A stretch of 64,000 bases of DNA from Balaenoptera acutorostrata (GCF_949987535.1 NC_080074.1:26123268-26187267); one strand, 5' to 3'; positions 11,760 to 23,900 are shown, counted from the first letter of the stretch. Program-made: numbers and translations. Notes: generated by a model from the sequence alone, not told the origin.

Positions 11760-13860
11760 TAGGAAAATCAGCAGCTAAGGGAAGCAAGAGTGGAATTGAA
11801 TGAGGTGAATGGATTGGGAGGAATGGTTCATATTAGCATTTCAGGAATATGTGCTTGGGCTTGTGCGGGTAGGAGGTGTGGAAGGGGCTTCGTATGTTTG
11901 CCCAGCAGGAATTGTAGAGGCCAGTGCAGCTGATAAAAGAAGCCATCCCTTGGCTGAACGCTTTTAACAATGAGGAAATAATTCCAAAACACTGTCTACT
12001 TGGATATAATCAGTCCAAGGAGCATTTTTGACAGCACAGTTCTATATATTCATTAAATCAGATAAACAACATTTACTGAGTTCCTACAAATGCTGGAGCA
12101 TGTGACAGGAACTAGAGGTAGAAAATGAATTAGACTCTGATTTTGTCCATGAGGAAAAGAGAACCAGAGAACAGACAATCACAACACAGTGAATTGAGTG
12201 ATGGATCAGACGTGTGAACAGAATATTTGGGTACGAAGTGTCTTATAGGACCAATAAGAATTAACTTGGTAGGGAACATTTCCCACAAACTGCATTTTGG
12301 AAGGCATGTTGGAAAAATGCATGTTGGAAGGCAAGAGGATAGGAAATTGGAAGATGAATTTGGGAGACTGGAAATAAATCAGTATTGGGGGGTGCATGTT
12401 GAAGGAGCTAACAGCTAGAGGTTCATGAAAGCCTGATTGTGAGATCTAATAAGGAATTTGAACTCTCCTTGACAGTAAGAGGATTCATTAAAGGATTTTA
12501 AGCAGAGAAGTAACATGAAGACATTTTTTATTTTAGAAGGATCATTTTGACAGAATGATCCAGAAAATTTCAGAGTGACAGGGAGGCCTGTTACTACATT
12601 TTACCAGGTGAGAAATGATCAGGCTGTGACAGTGGGATGGAAAAGGATGCTGAGTATGAGTGAGAGTTAGAAGCAAGACTCTATAAAATTTAGTATGTTG
12701 AGTGAGGGAAGAGTTTAAGATGTCTCTCAGCTTCTCATATGGACAATTCGAAGAATGGTCAGTGCCCCTCGTTGAGACAGGGAATTCAGGAGGAGAAGAA
12801 GAAATGTCTGTCATCTATCACTGCATAACAAACCCCCCAGAAACTTAGAATCTTAAAGCAATGGTCACATGTTTGCTCATGACCCTGCTCAGGACTTAAC
12901 AGGGATGGCTTGACTCTGCTTCAGGTAGCACTGGCTGGGGAAGGTTGAGTACAGCTGGAGGATTCAAGAACAGCCTCATTCACATGGCTGGCAGGTGGTG
13001 CTTCTGCCATTTGGGAGCTCAGTTATGGCTGCTGGCCAGGGGTCTCTGTCCTCCTCAGGAGGGCCTTTCCACAAAGCTGCTCAGATTTCCTCTCACCATG
13101 GGGTCTGTGTTTTGAGAAGGAGTGCTCCAAGAGGTGAAAATGGAAGCTGGAGATCTCTTAAGTTACGCACTATGTGATCAGTCAAAACATGCCAAAGGCC
13201 AGCCCAGAGGAGTGGAAATAGACCCCCATCACTCGATGAGTGGCATGGCAAAGGATTTATAGCCATCTTTAATCTGCCATAACAATATTTGAAGAAAAAG
13301 ATGAAAAAATTAGACTGGGAATGCTGACTTGAGGTACCTGAGTGGCATCAAAATGGAGACATCAAGAAGTAAGCAATTCAATCTACAGGTCTGGCTCTCA
13401 GAGGAGAGCACTAGCTTTGGAAGATACTTGGTGTAGACATAAATAGTTAAACTTATGGGTTACCCAAGGAGTGTGTGAAGAGAGTGAATGGCGGGAGGCA
13501 AGACTGGAGATTTTAGTACAGTAGGTATTTAGAGGCCAAGTAGAGAAAAGGCGTGCATGACAAAGACTAGGATGGAAGACAGAGAAATAGGAAGAAAACA
13601 GAAGAGAATGGGGCCACAGAAGCCCAGGAGACAGAGAAAAAGGTACGATTCAAAAATTTAAAATGCCACGAAGCGGTCAAGTAATAAAAGAAACATGAAA
13701 TTGTCCACTGGGCTTGGCAATACAGAGAGAGGTCTTTGGTGGCTTATGAAGGCATTTCTAATAGAGTGGTGGGGATAGAGTCTGGAATTTTTGGTTCAAA
13801 GATACAAATACTGATGAATGGAGCAAAAGATTTGTTACTTGGGATTTAATGTCTTTACAA
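11760..13860 (+). repeat. Unclassified long mammalian repeat (copy 2), interrupted
   Basis: Phrases of the same long repeat run through 11760-12800 and 13290-13860: 'aggattttaagcagagaagtaacatgaagac', 'agaaggatcattttgacag', 'gagacagggaattcaggaggagaagaag', 'agagaatggggccacagaagcccaggagacagag', 'cactgggcttggcaata'. An unrelated old LTR or DNA-type element (about 12800-13285: 'catctatcactgcataacaaa...cccagaaacttagaatcttaaagcaa...') interrupts it. It fills the intron right up to the pyrimidine tract of the next exon. No coding potential. Confidence 0.5.
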
Positions 13861-13882
13861 TTTTTTCTTTTTCTTTTTTCAG

Positions 13883-13999
13883 TGTTGTTTGGATTCCTTT
13901 CGATTGATCAAATACAACATCATCTCTGCATCTAAATATACTGGCAGCAAAAGTCCACTTCTGGTTCAAAGGCACAATGTCATCCCAGGAATTTTTTTG
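13883..13999 (+). CDS. Exon of C3orf20-like protein (penultimate coding exon)
   Basis: 117 bases, exactly 39 codons, phase 0 at both ends. It follows a strong acceptor (about 20 bases of T/C then CAG at 13880-13882) and ends at a GTATGT donor starting at 14000. The peptide CCLDSFRLIKYNIISASKYT, then GSKSPLLVQRHNVIPGIFL, is uninterrupted and joins in frame to the preceding exon's ...SMPCIQ and to the next exon's MYIRGKLLF. This exon was too short to stand out as an ORF and is supported by splice sites and phase. The SPLLVQRHN...PG stretch is what I remember as conserved in the C3orf20-like family. That identity is from memory; its status as an exon is firmer. Confidence 0.75.
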
Positions 14000-14364
14000 G
14001 TATGTGATTTGAGATATGTAACTCTTTTAAATGACTGTTGTGTATGATGCTTGCCAGACTTAGAAATAATTCACAGAGTGCACAGTAGGCTACCAGGAAT
14101 GCAGAAATGAATCAGCTTGAATCACAACCTTCTGTGGTACCCCCGTGACTGCAGGTCTTCTTATAACTGTTGGATTATCCTTATAATTACTCTTAGTGAA
14201 GTTACAAATTGGATACCCTGTTAACACTGAGGTGGCCAAAGGGGGAAATGATAACCAATTCATAAAATTATAAAAATTTAGTAAAATAATGTACGTAAAG
14301 TGCTTGTTTCAATTCCTGGCACATCACGGACACTTAATAAGTGTTAATTCCCTTCCAGGAATTT

Positions 14365-14640
14365 TTCAGTTCAACAAATGTTTATTGAACGCTCTGCGCC
14401 AAGCACAGTGTTGGGAACCGAGGATACAAAAATAAAGCAGCCACAGTCCCTCCTGCCATGGAGCTTCTAGTCCAGTGGAGAGAGCTGCAGCCTAAGGCTT
14501 CCTGCAAAGTGTGACATGTGAGCTAGGCTCTAAAGGTGGGAGGGATTTTGATAGAAAGAGGTAAGAAGAAGGAGGAGGAGAAGGAAGTTCCAGAGAGAAG
14601 GAATATTATTAGTAAAGGTCAAGGTCTGGGGCACAAGGTA
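14365..14640 (+). repeat. Old mammalian repeat fragment
   Basis: 'ttcaacaaatgtttattgaacgctctgcgccaagcacagtgttgggaaccgaggatacaaaaataaagcagccacagtccctcctgccatggagcttctagtccagtgg' is a very common mammalian repeat 5' phrase. It recurs at 12040, 23735 and 59700, where it leads into the unclassified long repeat. Confidence 0.55.
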
Positions 14641-14724
14641 CCTATAGATCTGATTTTTAGTCCTGCATCTCCCATTATAACCTGGGTTAATCTCAACTGG
14701 TAGAGGCGAGGACTGGATTAGATC

Positions 14725-14850
14725 AGTGGCTCTCAACCCTGGCTGATGCCTTAGGTGCATGAAAAAATAATGATTTCTGGACCTTGCCCTAGAACGATTA
14801 AATCAGAATTTCTGTGGGTGAGACCCAGCATCAGTATTCTCTTTACATCA
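14725..14850 (+). mobile_element. MER5A-like hAT element fragment
   Basis: It starts 'cagtggctctcaaccctggctgatgcc', then 'tgatttctggaccttgccctagaacgattaaatcagaatttctgtgggtgagacccagcatcagtattct'. This is the MER5A (hAT-Charlie) consensus wording with the inner part shortened. The right terminal repeat is lost where the antisense L1 begins. Confidence 0.65.
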
Positions 14851-15180
14851 ACTTTATTATGATATATTTTACATACAATATAAATGCACTCACTTTAAGT
14901 GTACAGTCCCAACGACTTTTGACAAATGTATATATATACTCATGTAACCACCTGTATAATTGAGATAGAAAACATTACCATCACCCCCAAAATTTTCTTT
15001 TGACTCTTTAGCTGTAAGTCCTTCCAACTTCATCTCCAGGCAATCACTGATCTGCTGTCACTATAGATTAGGTTTGCCTTTTCTAGAATTTCATCTTAAA
15101 GGATTCATACAATAAGCATTCTTTTGTCTGGCTATTTGGGATATTAATGCTTTTTAAAAGCTTCCTTATATGATTTTAAT
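14850..15180 (-). repeat. Old L1 3' part, antisense
   Basis: 'acatcaactttattatgatatattttacatacaatataaatgcactcactttaagtgtacagtccc...atgtaaccacctgtataattgagatagaaaacattaccatcaccccc...tcactgatctgctgtcactatagattaggtttgcc' is an antisense L1 3' region like that at 8370. Dead copy. Confidence 0.75.
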
Positions 15181-16575
15181 GAGAAGCAATGAACTGGATG
15201 ATCTCACAGGACCCTTCCAGCTAAAAAAAATACCACGATTTCATCTGCTAGTCTAGAGGTACTTTATAAAAGTTGAATTTTAGGAGTAACAAACATGACT
15301 GCTGTTGTAATAATTATGATGTTGCTAACACTAATATTTATAGGCAAAGAGCCTCTTACCTTAATATGAAGGTAAGCCAGTTTGTTGCAAGTGTTCAAAT
15401 GACAGTTTAGACAAGAGAAAGAGACTTAAGACAAATGAGATGGAACAGAGGCTGCGTCTGTACATGTCTTTTGAGATATATACTAAATAGAGAAAGCAAA
15501 GGTAGCTCATCCACTGATTTCACTACAGTAAAGTGAATAACTTCCTCAGATTTCAACACACATATGCACACAAAAAAATCTGTTTTCAGTTTTCAAAATA
15601 CACATCCCTGTCACTATGAACAATGAACAATGAATGTTACTCTGTGATCGGGAAGTCTTCCCACAGACCTGGCGGGTGATCAAATATCACCCTGCTCCTG
15701 CAAGCCTGTTCGATCCTGTGAGTCTTGGTAGACTGTGCCAAGGTTGGCTTATAGTCTGTGCTTCCTACAAATTTACTGGTAGCTTAGAAAAAAAAAAAAA
15801 AAGCAGTAGCACAATGAAAATGTATGTCCTCCTTAAGTTGCACTCATCTGTGACATCCAAATCAAAGACTTGTCAGCTGAGGTCCTCCCAGTTCCCTGTA
15901 AGAGAATATCAACAAGTACTCATGATCACCTAAAACAAACAGGTTCCTATTCAAACACTGGCTCTCAGTATCTGACTTTCAAGCCAAGAGCAAGGCTAAG
16001 GCCTCAGCCTGCCTAGCTGACTGTCCACTGGGTGACAGTGTTGATCCATCTGAAATAAATGTGCTTTGTCTCTGGGCCAGCAAACTCTGGGAAAGATTGG
16101 AGCCAGATGGAGTTCTGAGGGTCTTGGGGAGGCTCTGCCTTTCTTCAAGAGCAAGGCAGAATGGTTCTGTTTTCTTTATCTTTCAAGAGAAAATGTGAGG
16201 TGAATTGTTCTGATGTTACCATGTTGGGCCTGGGTTTCTTTGGGCAAAGCAGTACAGAGAATGGATATGATTGTCCATAATAAATTAACCTGCATTTTCC
16301 TGACAATTTAATGAAGGCAGAAAGCTTGCAAAGAGCATTGTGAAAACTCAGCTGAAAATTCATTTTAGCATTTTGCTTACATGCATTAAGATGGAACAAT
16401 TCTTTACCCAAGGTGTTTATTCTAATACAAACACACTAGGGTGTGGGATGTGCATTACCCAGGGCACTGAAGAGGGACAAAATTGTCTTCGTGGAATGTT
16501 ATTTCCAAATTGCCATGTCATGGTTTTTCCTTATTGTATTTTGGACATAAGCTCTATCTTCAAAATGAGAAATAG
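15181..16575. other. Intron, nothing recognised
   Basis: Part of the 20.8-kb intron between the last two C3orf20-like exons. ORFs at 15634-15933 (+), 16145-16411 (-) and 16340-16699 (+) have no splice support or family resemblance, and the last runs into a SINE. Confidence 0.5.
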
Positions 16576-16908
16576 GGCTTCCCTGGTGGCGCAGTGGTTG
16601 AGAATCTGCCTGCTAATGCAGGGGACACGGGTTCGAGCCCTGGTCTGGGAAGATCCCACATGCCGCGGAGCAGCTGGGCCCGTGAGCCACAATTGCTGAG
16701 CCTGCGCGTCTGGAGCCTGTGCCCCGCGACGGGAGGGGCCGCGATAGAGAAAGGCCCGCGCACCGCGATGAAGAGCGGTCCCCGCACCGCGATGAAGAGT
16801 GGCCCCCGCTTGCCGCAACTGGAGAAAGCCCTCGCACGAACCGAAGACCCAACACAGCCAAAAATAAATAAATAAATAAATAAATAAGAAAATCCTTAAA
16901 AAAAAAAA
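16576..16908 (+). mobile_element. CHR-2 type SINE, young, with TSD
   Basis: Full-length copy with the internal 24-bp duplication and the 'taagaaaatccttaaaaaa' tail, nearly identical to the copy at 9999. The TSD AAAATGAGAAATAG lies at 16562-16575 and recurs at about 16910-16923. Near identity plus an intact TSD indicate a recent insertion. Confidence 0.95.
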
Positions 16909-17278
16909 AAAAATGAGAAATAGACAGGAAATAACAAATACTGTAGTAAGATTCAGTGTAATCAGCAGAAATGATGGAAGTGTGTCATGATAATGCAGTA
17001 GAGGAGAGGGAATGATGGAACCAGTCATATCCCCATTTTAAAAGGACAAGACAGGAAGTGAATTGAGTGCTTGCTTCAGAGTGCTTGCTTAAGAGGGTTG
17101 GTCTGAGTAATTGTTTGTGCTCTACTCTCACCCCCTAAAATGGGGAGAATCATGATTCAAAAATATTGAGACCCTTCATTATATAGTAAACAATAAAGTC
17201 ATGTTAATGTGGGACTCTGTTCCAAATTCTTTTCTGTCAGGTTGAAAGACTAAAACAGAATTATCATTTTAAGAAATT

Positions 17279-17383
17279 GGGACATCCCTGGTGGTCCAGT
17301 GGTTAAGACTCCATGCTCCCAATGCAGGGGGTGCGGGTTCAACCCCTGGTAGGGGAACTAAGATCCCCCCGCACCCCCAAAAA
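17279..17383 (+). mobile_element. CHR-1 type SINE with TSD
   Basis: GGGACATCCCTGGTGGTCCA head, 'gcgggttcaacccctggtaggggaactaagatcc', C-rich end, then an A run. The TSD AAGAAATT lies before 17279 and after about 17383. Short form. The rest of 16925-18260 holds nothing recognised. Confidence 0.85.
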
Positions 17384-18269
17384 AGAAATTACACCACAAA
17401 ACTTCTTTGGTTTTTTTAAAAGTATTTCCCCCCTTTGCTTTCTTTGATATTATTTGGTCCTGTCTATTTGTACTAATTCAACATATTTATGTTTTATCAC
17501 ACTTAACAAAGGTTTGGGGGGTTTATATTTAAAAATACATTTAAACTGCAGTATTATTTTCTTAGGGAGTTCTATTTGTCTCCTGAGAACCTCAAGTGAG
17601 GGTTAGAAATACTAACAGTTTGTCCGGCTGTGTGCAGATTGGGCTTTCACTCCCTGGGACTCGCACAGACATTGAGCAACACAGAACAAAGGGCCATAGA
17701 AGCAGAGTGTGAGGCTCTTGAGCCGTAAGTGACTTCCTTGTCTCTGCTCTTTGCCCACTTCAAGGCCTATCCCGGACTGACCTACCACACCCAGACACCT
17801 TACCTAGGACACACTGTAATCACAAACACTTTGATATTCTCTTCAGTGTATATCAAGGACATTTAATCAAAGTTTTGGTATTCTTTACTCAGCCCGTGTT
17901 CTCAACCATTTTATCAGCAGAAAGGGTAAAAGGTTTTATGAGAGGAGGCCCTGGGCAGGGGAAGTTGAGAACTTTCTGGGACCCACCAGAGCAGAGAGGA
18001 TTCTCCTGGGAAATAAACCCAACCTGGATGCTTCTGGTGTGTCTGCCTTCTTCACCAATAAGTCACAATGAAAGTAAAACTCATAAGAGAATGGGGTAAA
18101 GATGTGTGCACCCACAGGGACTCTCTGTAGAGATGTGCACAAGATCCTTTTATCTTCCTATTTCTTCTACCTTCTTAGTTTTCCAATCGTGAAGGTCTTT
18201 GGAGTCTTATCTGGGCTGTTCTGTGAGAAGCCAGCACCACAGATTATTTGCAGGGGAGGGTTCTACTGA

Positions 18270-18383
18270 TGTAACCCAATTTTTAGAAATGTAGAAAAGC
18301 ATAAAGAAGGAAATAAAAATCATCCATACTCTTACTACCCAGAAATAAACACTGCTAATGGTTCAGTGTACTCCCTTGCAATG

Positions 18384-18423
<40 letters not shown>

Positions 18424-18610
18424 GACTTAGGGTCTTAAGGTACATATAATAATATGTTATAAGCATTTCCCTATATCACTAAGTATTGTTTCTACATTCT
18501 TTTACAGCAACATCATTTATGTTGGCTGAATCATATTCCAATATATGGCTGTACCATGACTTATTACTTACTATATCTTTTATTGCTGGATATTAAATTA
18601 TTTTAAAGAA
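18270..18610 (-). repeat. Old L1 fragment with (AC)n
   Basis: 'cccaatttttagaaatgtagaaaagcataaagaaggaaataaaaatcatccatactcttactacccagaaataaac' and, after an (AC)n run at 18388-18420, 'catttccctatatcactaagtattgtttctacattc...atattccaatatatggctgtaccatgacttatt' have the character of an antisense L1 3' region. The dinucleotide repeat is 16 to 17 units and likely length-polymorphic. Confidence 0.6.
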
Positions 18611-19021
18611 GAACATTAGAAAAAATTAGAGCTGTCTAATAATGTTGGAATTCGTGGCCTTGCAAAGCAGTGAGCTCTCCTTTTGAAGAGGCTAGAACAT
18701 AATTTTTAGGGGATATCTCAGAAGGAACTCCTACCCTAAGAGGGTACCTTCTTTCTATTCTCTGGCCCCATTTCTCTTGGCAATTATTTTTCTTCCTAGT
18801 ATCTGTCCTCTTTCCCTGTGCTTCAGTCTCACCTCAGCTTTATCATCCTGGTCGTCTCCTTCTCCCTCCTTAGTGCAAGATTCAGAAAGCACTGCTTTTG
18901 CATCCCTGTCTCTACCATAGGGCTTTGAAGTCAAATGCTCTACCAATGTTCTATATCCCCACTATCATAGGGCTTCTCTCTTTCCTGGCCAATCTAACCA
19001 GATGCTCTCTAGGCCCAATAA

Positions 19022-19137
19022 CTTTTTTTTTTTTTTTTGGCCATGCTGCGCAGCTTGGGATCTTAGTTCACTGACCAGGGATCAAACTCGGCAGTGAAAG
19101 CCCCAAGTCCTAACCGCTGGACCGCCAGGGAATTCCC
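19022..19137 (-). mobile_element. CHR-1 type SINE, antisense
   Basis: Poly-T, then 'ggccatgctgcgcagcttgggatcttagttcactgaccagggatcaaactcggcagtgaaagccc', ending 'ctaaccgctggaccgccagggaattccc', the reverse complement of the head. Short form. 18620-19020 and 19140-20120 contain no recognised gene or repeat end. Confidence 0.88.
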
Positions 19138-20124
19138 AACCTTTTCTGTTTAATAGTTGAGTAGCTTGGCATCACATCATAAAAATATCCTAGGCCTTCT
19201 TAAAAATGGAATACTATTCAGGGTGGGCATGTGAAAGAGTTGGTAGAAGAAGTTTAAATATGTTTAAAACAAGAAAAAAATCTTTAAGGGGGATGCTCTT
19301 TCTTCTCGTACCAGCTCCTCGGGCCCATACAATAATATTAGTATGTGTAAATAAGAGTGAAAATAATTCTGTTCTGTCATTAGTTATAAAGTTTAGCAAC
19401 ACTGCATTACCCTCTTGAGATCCTCAATTCTGATTTTAATCACTTTAGGGCAGGGACTCTGCTCTTCTTATTTCTGTTGCATCCTTTACAGTAGCTACAA
19501 ATCAGTATTTGTACAGTTGATTTGTGGTGAAAGAGTAAATTTAATATTTAGGATCCAAAGTCAAAAGGGCATCCCTAAATTTTTCCAAAAGCTAGTACAT
19601 AACTTTCATTTCCTATTTAGAGTTTTCCTATCCTGCTATCTTGTCCACCTCTAACATTTCCTATTTAGAGATGGCTGTTTAATCGATATAAGTTAAACTA
19701 AGCCTGCAATTTAAGTTCAGACAAAGAAATCTTTTGGACATACTTCAGCAACCCTTATCATCAATCAAAGGGAATAAGTCACATTGTCCTCGGAATGATG
19801 TGTTTACAGAGAATTATAAACACAATTCTGAATGCTTCCGATAAAACACCAACTTGCAGAGCTTCAGACTCAAATAGATGACTGACCCACTGCTGGTTTC
19901 TAAAGTGCTGATTTGCCCTTTTCTCAGCTTCTCCCAAGCTGGCTGTAACTTTGCACTTGCATTGAGAAACAGTGTTCTTTGTTTAGGATCAAACTGCCTA
20001 GGTTTTAGAAAAAAAGACCGTTAGATCAAAGTCTTTGTTGGATATCAAACTTCTTTAGTGAGCCCTTTTCTTCCTAATGCCTCATGGTTTTCTCCTTTGA
20101 CATTGGATTTGACTCAAATTTAGT

Positions 20125-20360
20125 ACAAACGACTAATAATAACTTGAATTAAATAACATTTTAGTTTATAAAGCAGTCTGTGTACCTCATTTTGTTGAAT
20201 TCTTATAACAGTTCTGTGGGGTTGGCAAGCCAAATGTGGTTTGTCTTTTCCTGACTGGGGAAGCTGAGTGTGAGTGAAGTAGCTTACCCACTTGATTACC
20301 CCAGCTAATCAATCCTGGGATTGGATTGGCAACTTCCAGTTCAATACTCTTTCTACTGCA
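20125..20360 (+). repeat. MIR-type SINE
   Basis: 'taataataacttgaattaaataacattttagtttataaagcagtctgtgtacctcattttgttgaattcttataacagttctgtggg...actggggaagctgagtg...agcttaccca...' carries degraded MIR landmarks ending in 'tggattggcaacttccagttcaatactctttctactgca'. Confidence 0.55.
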
Positions 20361-20394
20361 TGTAAGAAAATAAGGAGAGGGAATGTAAAGTGAT

Positions 20395-20884
20395 GCAGTC
20401 ATTGTGGAAAACAGTATGGTGGTTTCTCAAAAAATTCAACATAGAATTTTCATATGATCCAGCAACTCCACTTCTGGGCATATAGCCAAAAGAATTGAAA
20501 GCAGGGACTTGAACAGCTAATGCTTCATAACAGCATTATTCACAAAAGCAAAAAGGTGGAAACAACACAAATGTCCATCAAGAGATGAAGGGATGGGCTT
20601 CCCTGGTGGCGCAGTGGTTGAGAATCTGCCTGCTAATGCAGGAGACACGGGTTCGAGCCCTGGTCTGGGAGGATCCCACATGCCGCGGAGCGGCTGGGCC
20701 CGTGAGCCACGGCTGCTGAGCCTGCGCTTCTGGAGCCTGTGCCCCGCGACGGGAGGGGCCGCGATAGTGAGAGGCCCGCGCACCGCGATGAAGAGCGGTC
20801 CCCGCACCGCGATGAAGAGTGGCCACCACTTGCCGCAACTGGAGAAAGCCCTCGCACGAACCGAAGACCCAGCACAGCCAAAAA

Positions 20885-20923
<39 letters not shown>

Positions 20924-21410
20924 AATTAAAAAAAAAAAAAATGACAGTCCCAAATTTAAAAAAAAAAAAAAAAAAAAAAAAGAGATGAAGGGATAAACAA
21001 AATGTGGTATGTATCTACAATGAAATATTACTCAGCCTTAAAAAGGAATGGAATTCTGATACATGCTGTAACATGGGTGAACCTTGAAGATGTTATGCTA
21101 GGTGAAATAAGTGAGACACAAAAGGACAAATACTGTATGATTCCACTTATATGAGATACCTAGAACAGTCAAATGCATAGAGTCAGAAAATAGAACAGTG
21201 GTTACCAGGGCCTAGGCTGAGGGGAGAATGCAAAGTTCTTGTTTAAAGGGTACAGAGTTTCAGTTTGGGATGATGAAAAAATTCTAGAGATGGATATTGG
21301 TGATGGTTGCATAACGATGTGAATGTGCTTAATGCCACTGAATTGTATCCTTAAAGATGGCTGAAGTGGTAAATTTTGTTATGTAAATTCTACTACAATA
21401 ACAAAAAAGT
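20395..21410 (+). mobile_element. L1 3' part, split by a SINE
   Basis: Sense L1 ORF2 end ('ggaaaacagtatggtggtttctcaaaaaattcaacatagaattttcatatgatccagcaactccacttctgggcatatagccaaaag...ccatcaagagatgaagggat') continues after the SINE with 'aaacaaaatgtggtatgtatctacaatgaaatattactcagccttaaaaagg' and the 3' UTR ('atggatattggtgatggttgcataacgatgtgaatgtgcttaatgccactgaattgtat'). The L1 ends in an A-rich run near 21410. It is 5' truncated and not coding. Confidence 0.85.
20595..20980 (+). mobile_element. CHR-2 type SINE inside L1, with TSD
   Basis: GGGCTTCCCTGGTGGCGCAG head, 24-bp internal duplication as in the copies at 9999 and 16576, an (AAAT)n tail of about ten units and a long poly-A. The TSD AGAGATGAAGGGAT flanks it (20581-20594 and 20981-20994) and duplicates L1 sequence, so this insertion is younger than the L1. 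Confidence 0.95.
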
Positions 21411-21439
21411 CGGGGTGGGGGGTGAGTATAGGAAAAGCA

Positions 21440-21570
21440 GTAAACCTTGATTCTAGCCCTGGTTCTGCCTCTAACTGGTTGGGTGACCACAGATAACCCT
21501 TTTAGTCCTCAATTTCTTTATCTGTAAATCAAGGGGGACTGGATTAGATGATCTCTTGGTATCCTTCCCA
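21440..21570 (-). repeat. MIR-type SINE, antisense
   Basis: 'ccttgattctagccctggttctgcctctaactggttgggtgaccacagataacccttttagtcctcaatttctttatctgtaaatcaagggggactggattagatgatctcttggtatcc' is the antisense MIR pattern. 21575-22195 holds nothing recognised apart from a T run. Confidence 0.65.
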
Positions 21571-22206
21571 CAGTCATCAGAAAAATGCATGTTCTGAGGA
21601 CAAAGCCATATCAGGATTTCTACTGGGGTCCCACGTGATGGTCAAACATTTGTGGAAAAAACACATCCCCTCAGTAAGTGATAGAGAAAACTTGATATTT
21701 GCTATGCATTTCAGAAATGAATGTTAGAGTTGCCAGGCTTATTAAAATACAAGTCTGTAGGAAGAAGTCCGGATAAACAGTCTAGATGCTTTCTGAGTTG
21801 TTGTTGTTTTTGTTGTTTTATTATTTAGGCACCAATTAGAGTCTAGAGAAACTACAGAATAAAGTTGGTAAAGCTAATTATCTCAAGTTTGGTGGGTAAA
21901 AATCAATCTCTTATACAAATATAGCTTATAGCTTTAAGTAAATAAATATCATTTTAACAAATGCAGTTTCCGATTACAAATATTTATGATCTCAAGGATG
22001 CAAGCCAACAGTCCTTGTAACCATCACAACGAATCTTTATATATCACCAGAAAGCTCTTTGCCCTTCGTAGCAAACAGCTTGAGAAACTCAACTTCATAA
22101 TAACAAGCCACTGAATAAGTATAAACTTTATGGTACTTATGGGTAAAATTCATAGTCTTTTTCCTATCTGTCTTTTTTTTTTTTTTTTTTTCTTTAAAGA
22201 GATTTG

Positions 22207-22340
22207 TTTAAGGGGAGCCTGGGGGAGAATGGATACATGTATATGTATGGCTGAGTCGCTTTGCTGTGCACCTGAAACTATCACAACATTGTCAATCGGC
22301 TATACTCCAATATAAATTAAAAAGTTAAAAACATTTTAAA
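22207..22340 (+). mobile_element. L1 3' end fragment, 5' truncated
   Basis: 'aaggggagcctgggggagaatggatacatgtatatgtatggctgagtcgctttgctgtgcacctgaaactatcacaacattgtcaatcggctatactccaatataaattaaaaag' is the 3' end of an artiodactyl and cetacean L1 lineage. The insertion is only about 130 bases. 22345-23170 shows no gene. Confidence 0.75.
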
Positions 22341-23169
22341 AAAGGGATCTGTTTAATTTTGTTTAAATTAATTTTGTTCAAATTCCCTATCATTTAGCTG
22401 CAGAACCCTTTTTTGATATAACTCTTAACATTTCAGTGGCCTTGTGTTCCAAATAATGTCTTCCAGGCTTCCTATTGATAGGAGAGCACTGCAAGTAAAA
22501 GTGAAGATGACTTTAATGGCTCTCTCCCTGTCCCAACCCCTCCCTGCCTTTCTGGTCCTTCCCACCTTAGCTGCAACATGAGAGCACCCCAGGCAGTGAC
22601 TGGAACAAATCAGGGCCAAGCCGATGGGCTGTGATCATGTCAGGCTGTTTGCGAGGCTTCAGCTGGGCACCCAGATTGGGATCACTTGGGGATCTGTGCT
22701 GCTGCCTGGTCAGAGGGACTAGGGCGTGTGTAATCTTTTTTGTTATATCTAGCTAAGATGCACTGCCTTGCTGAGTATTTGTCTTGTCAATACTCGGGTT
22801 CGTTGTTGAACTGCTGGGGGTTGCTTCAATAATAATTTGTAGCCAGTGTTGAATTGAAGAACATAGGCCTTAGAATTTTGTCTCCTCACTAAAAACCAGA
22901 AAAGGGAAGGATGAACTGCGAATAGGAAAGCTAGTTCTTTTGATGTGGATCATGTAGGAGTCAAGATATTTAAGAGGGCATTCCTGGTTGGGGAATGCTG
23001 GAATGCCGGCCCTCCTCAGTGTTCTGCCGCAAGTCCTCCTTGAACTCCACACATCCGCTCTTTCCTATGTTTCACTATCTCTATAAGCTAGTGACACCCA
23101 AATCTCCATCACCAGTCCAGATTTCTCACCTGTGGCTTGGAACCTCTCCACTTAGAGGTGTTTTAGGTA

Positions 23170-23900
23170 CTTCAGAGTCAAGTCCAAAGATAAAATTCAC
23201 CTGGATCATAAAGTGTAAGGAGGAGAAGGTGTGAGGAGAGCTGCAAAAGATGAGATTATAAATAATGTAAGGCCTTGTGAGCCGTGAAGGGAAGGAGGCG
23301 GGGAGAAGGAGGAGGAAGGAAAGGAGGGAGAAGGGGAGGAGGAGAGCATGAACTTGATTTTAAGAGCAATGAGGAAAACCGAAGTATTTTAAACAGGGAG
23401 TGACATGATTATACATCCATGATTTAGGAAGATCACTATCGATCCAATACAGATGATAAACTGGAGAGAAACAAAACTGTGAGCAGGGAGAACTTTTAGG
23501 TAGCTATTGAGACAATCTGGGAGAGAGAGGAAGGAGGCGGTGGATCTGGAGAGGGGACTCTGCTTGGGCCAGAATGCTGAAGGGGAAATGGAGTGCCCCG
23601 TGGCCAGCAAGCTGATGCCACTGATAATGCCCACAGTCCTAGGAAGAATCCAGGGAAGGGAGCAGGGCTGCTTGGTCACCTGCCTCTCTCCACCTAAAGA
23701 GGCTCATCTCACACTAAACCTCCTTCATTCTTTCCTTCCCCCAAATATTTATTGAGTGCCTACTATGCGCCAAACACTACCCTTGATACCAGGGATACAG
23801 TCATTAAAAAACAAAAATTCCCTGTTCTTCTGGAGCCTACGTTCTAGTAGAGCAAGAGACAATAACAAACATTATATTGGGGAGTGATCAATGCTCTCAT
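23170..23900 (+). repeat. Unclassified long mammalian repeat (copy 3)
   Basis: 'aaggccttgtgagccgtgaaggg', 'gaacttgattttaagagcaatgag', 'aacagggagtgacatgattatac', 'ttaggaagatcactatc' and, at 23735, 'ccaaatatttattgagtgcctactatgcgcc...gataccagggatacag...ttctggagcctacgttctag' are shared phrases with the copies at 11760 and 59690. A GGA-rich run lies at 23285-23345. ORFs here are shadows. Confidence 0.5.
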
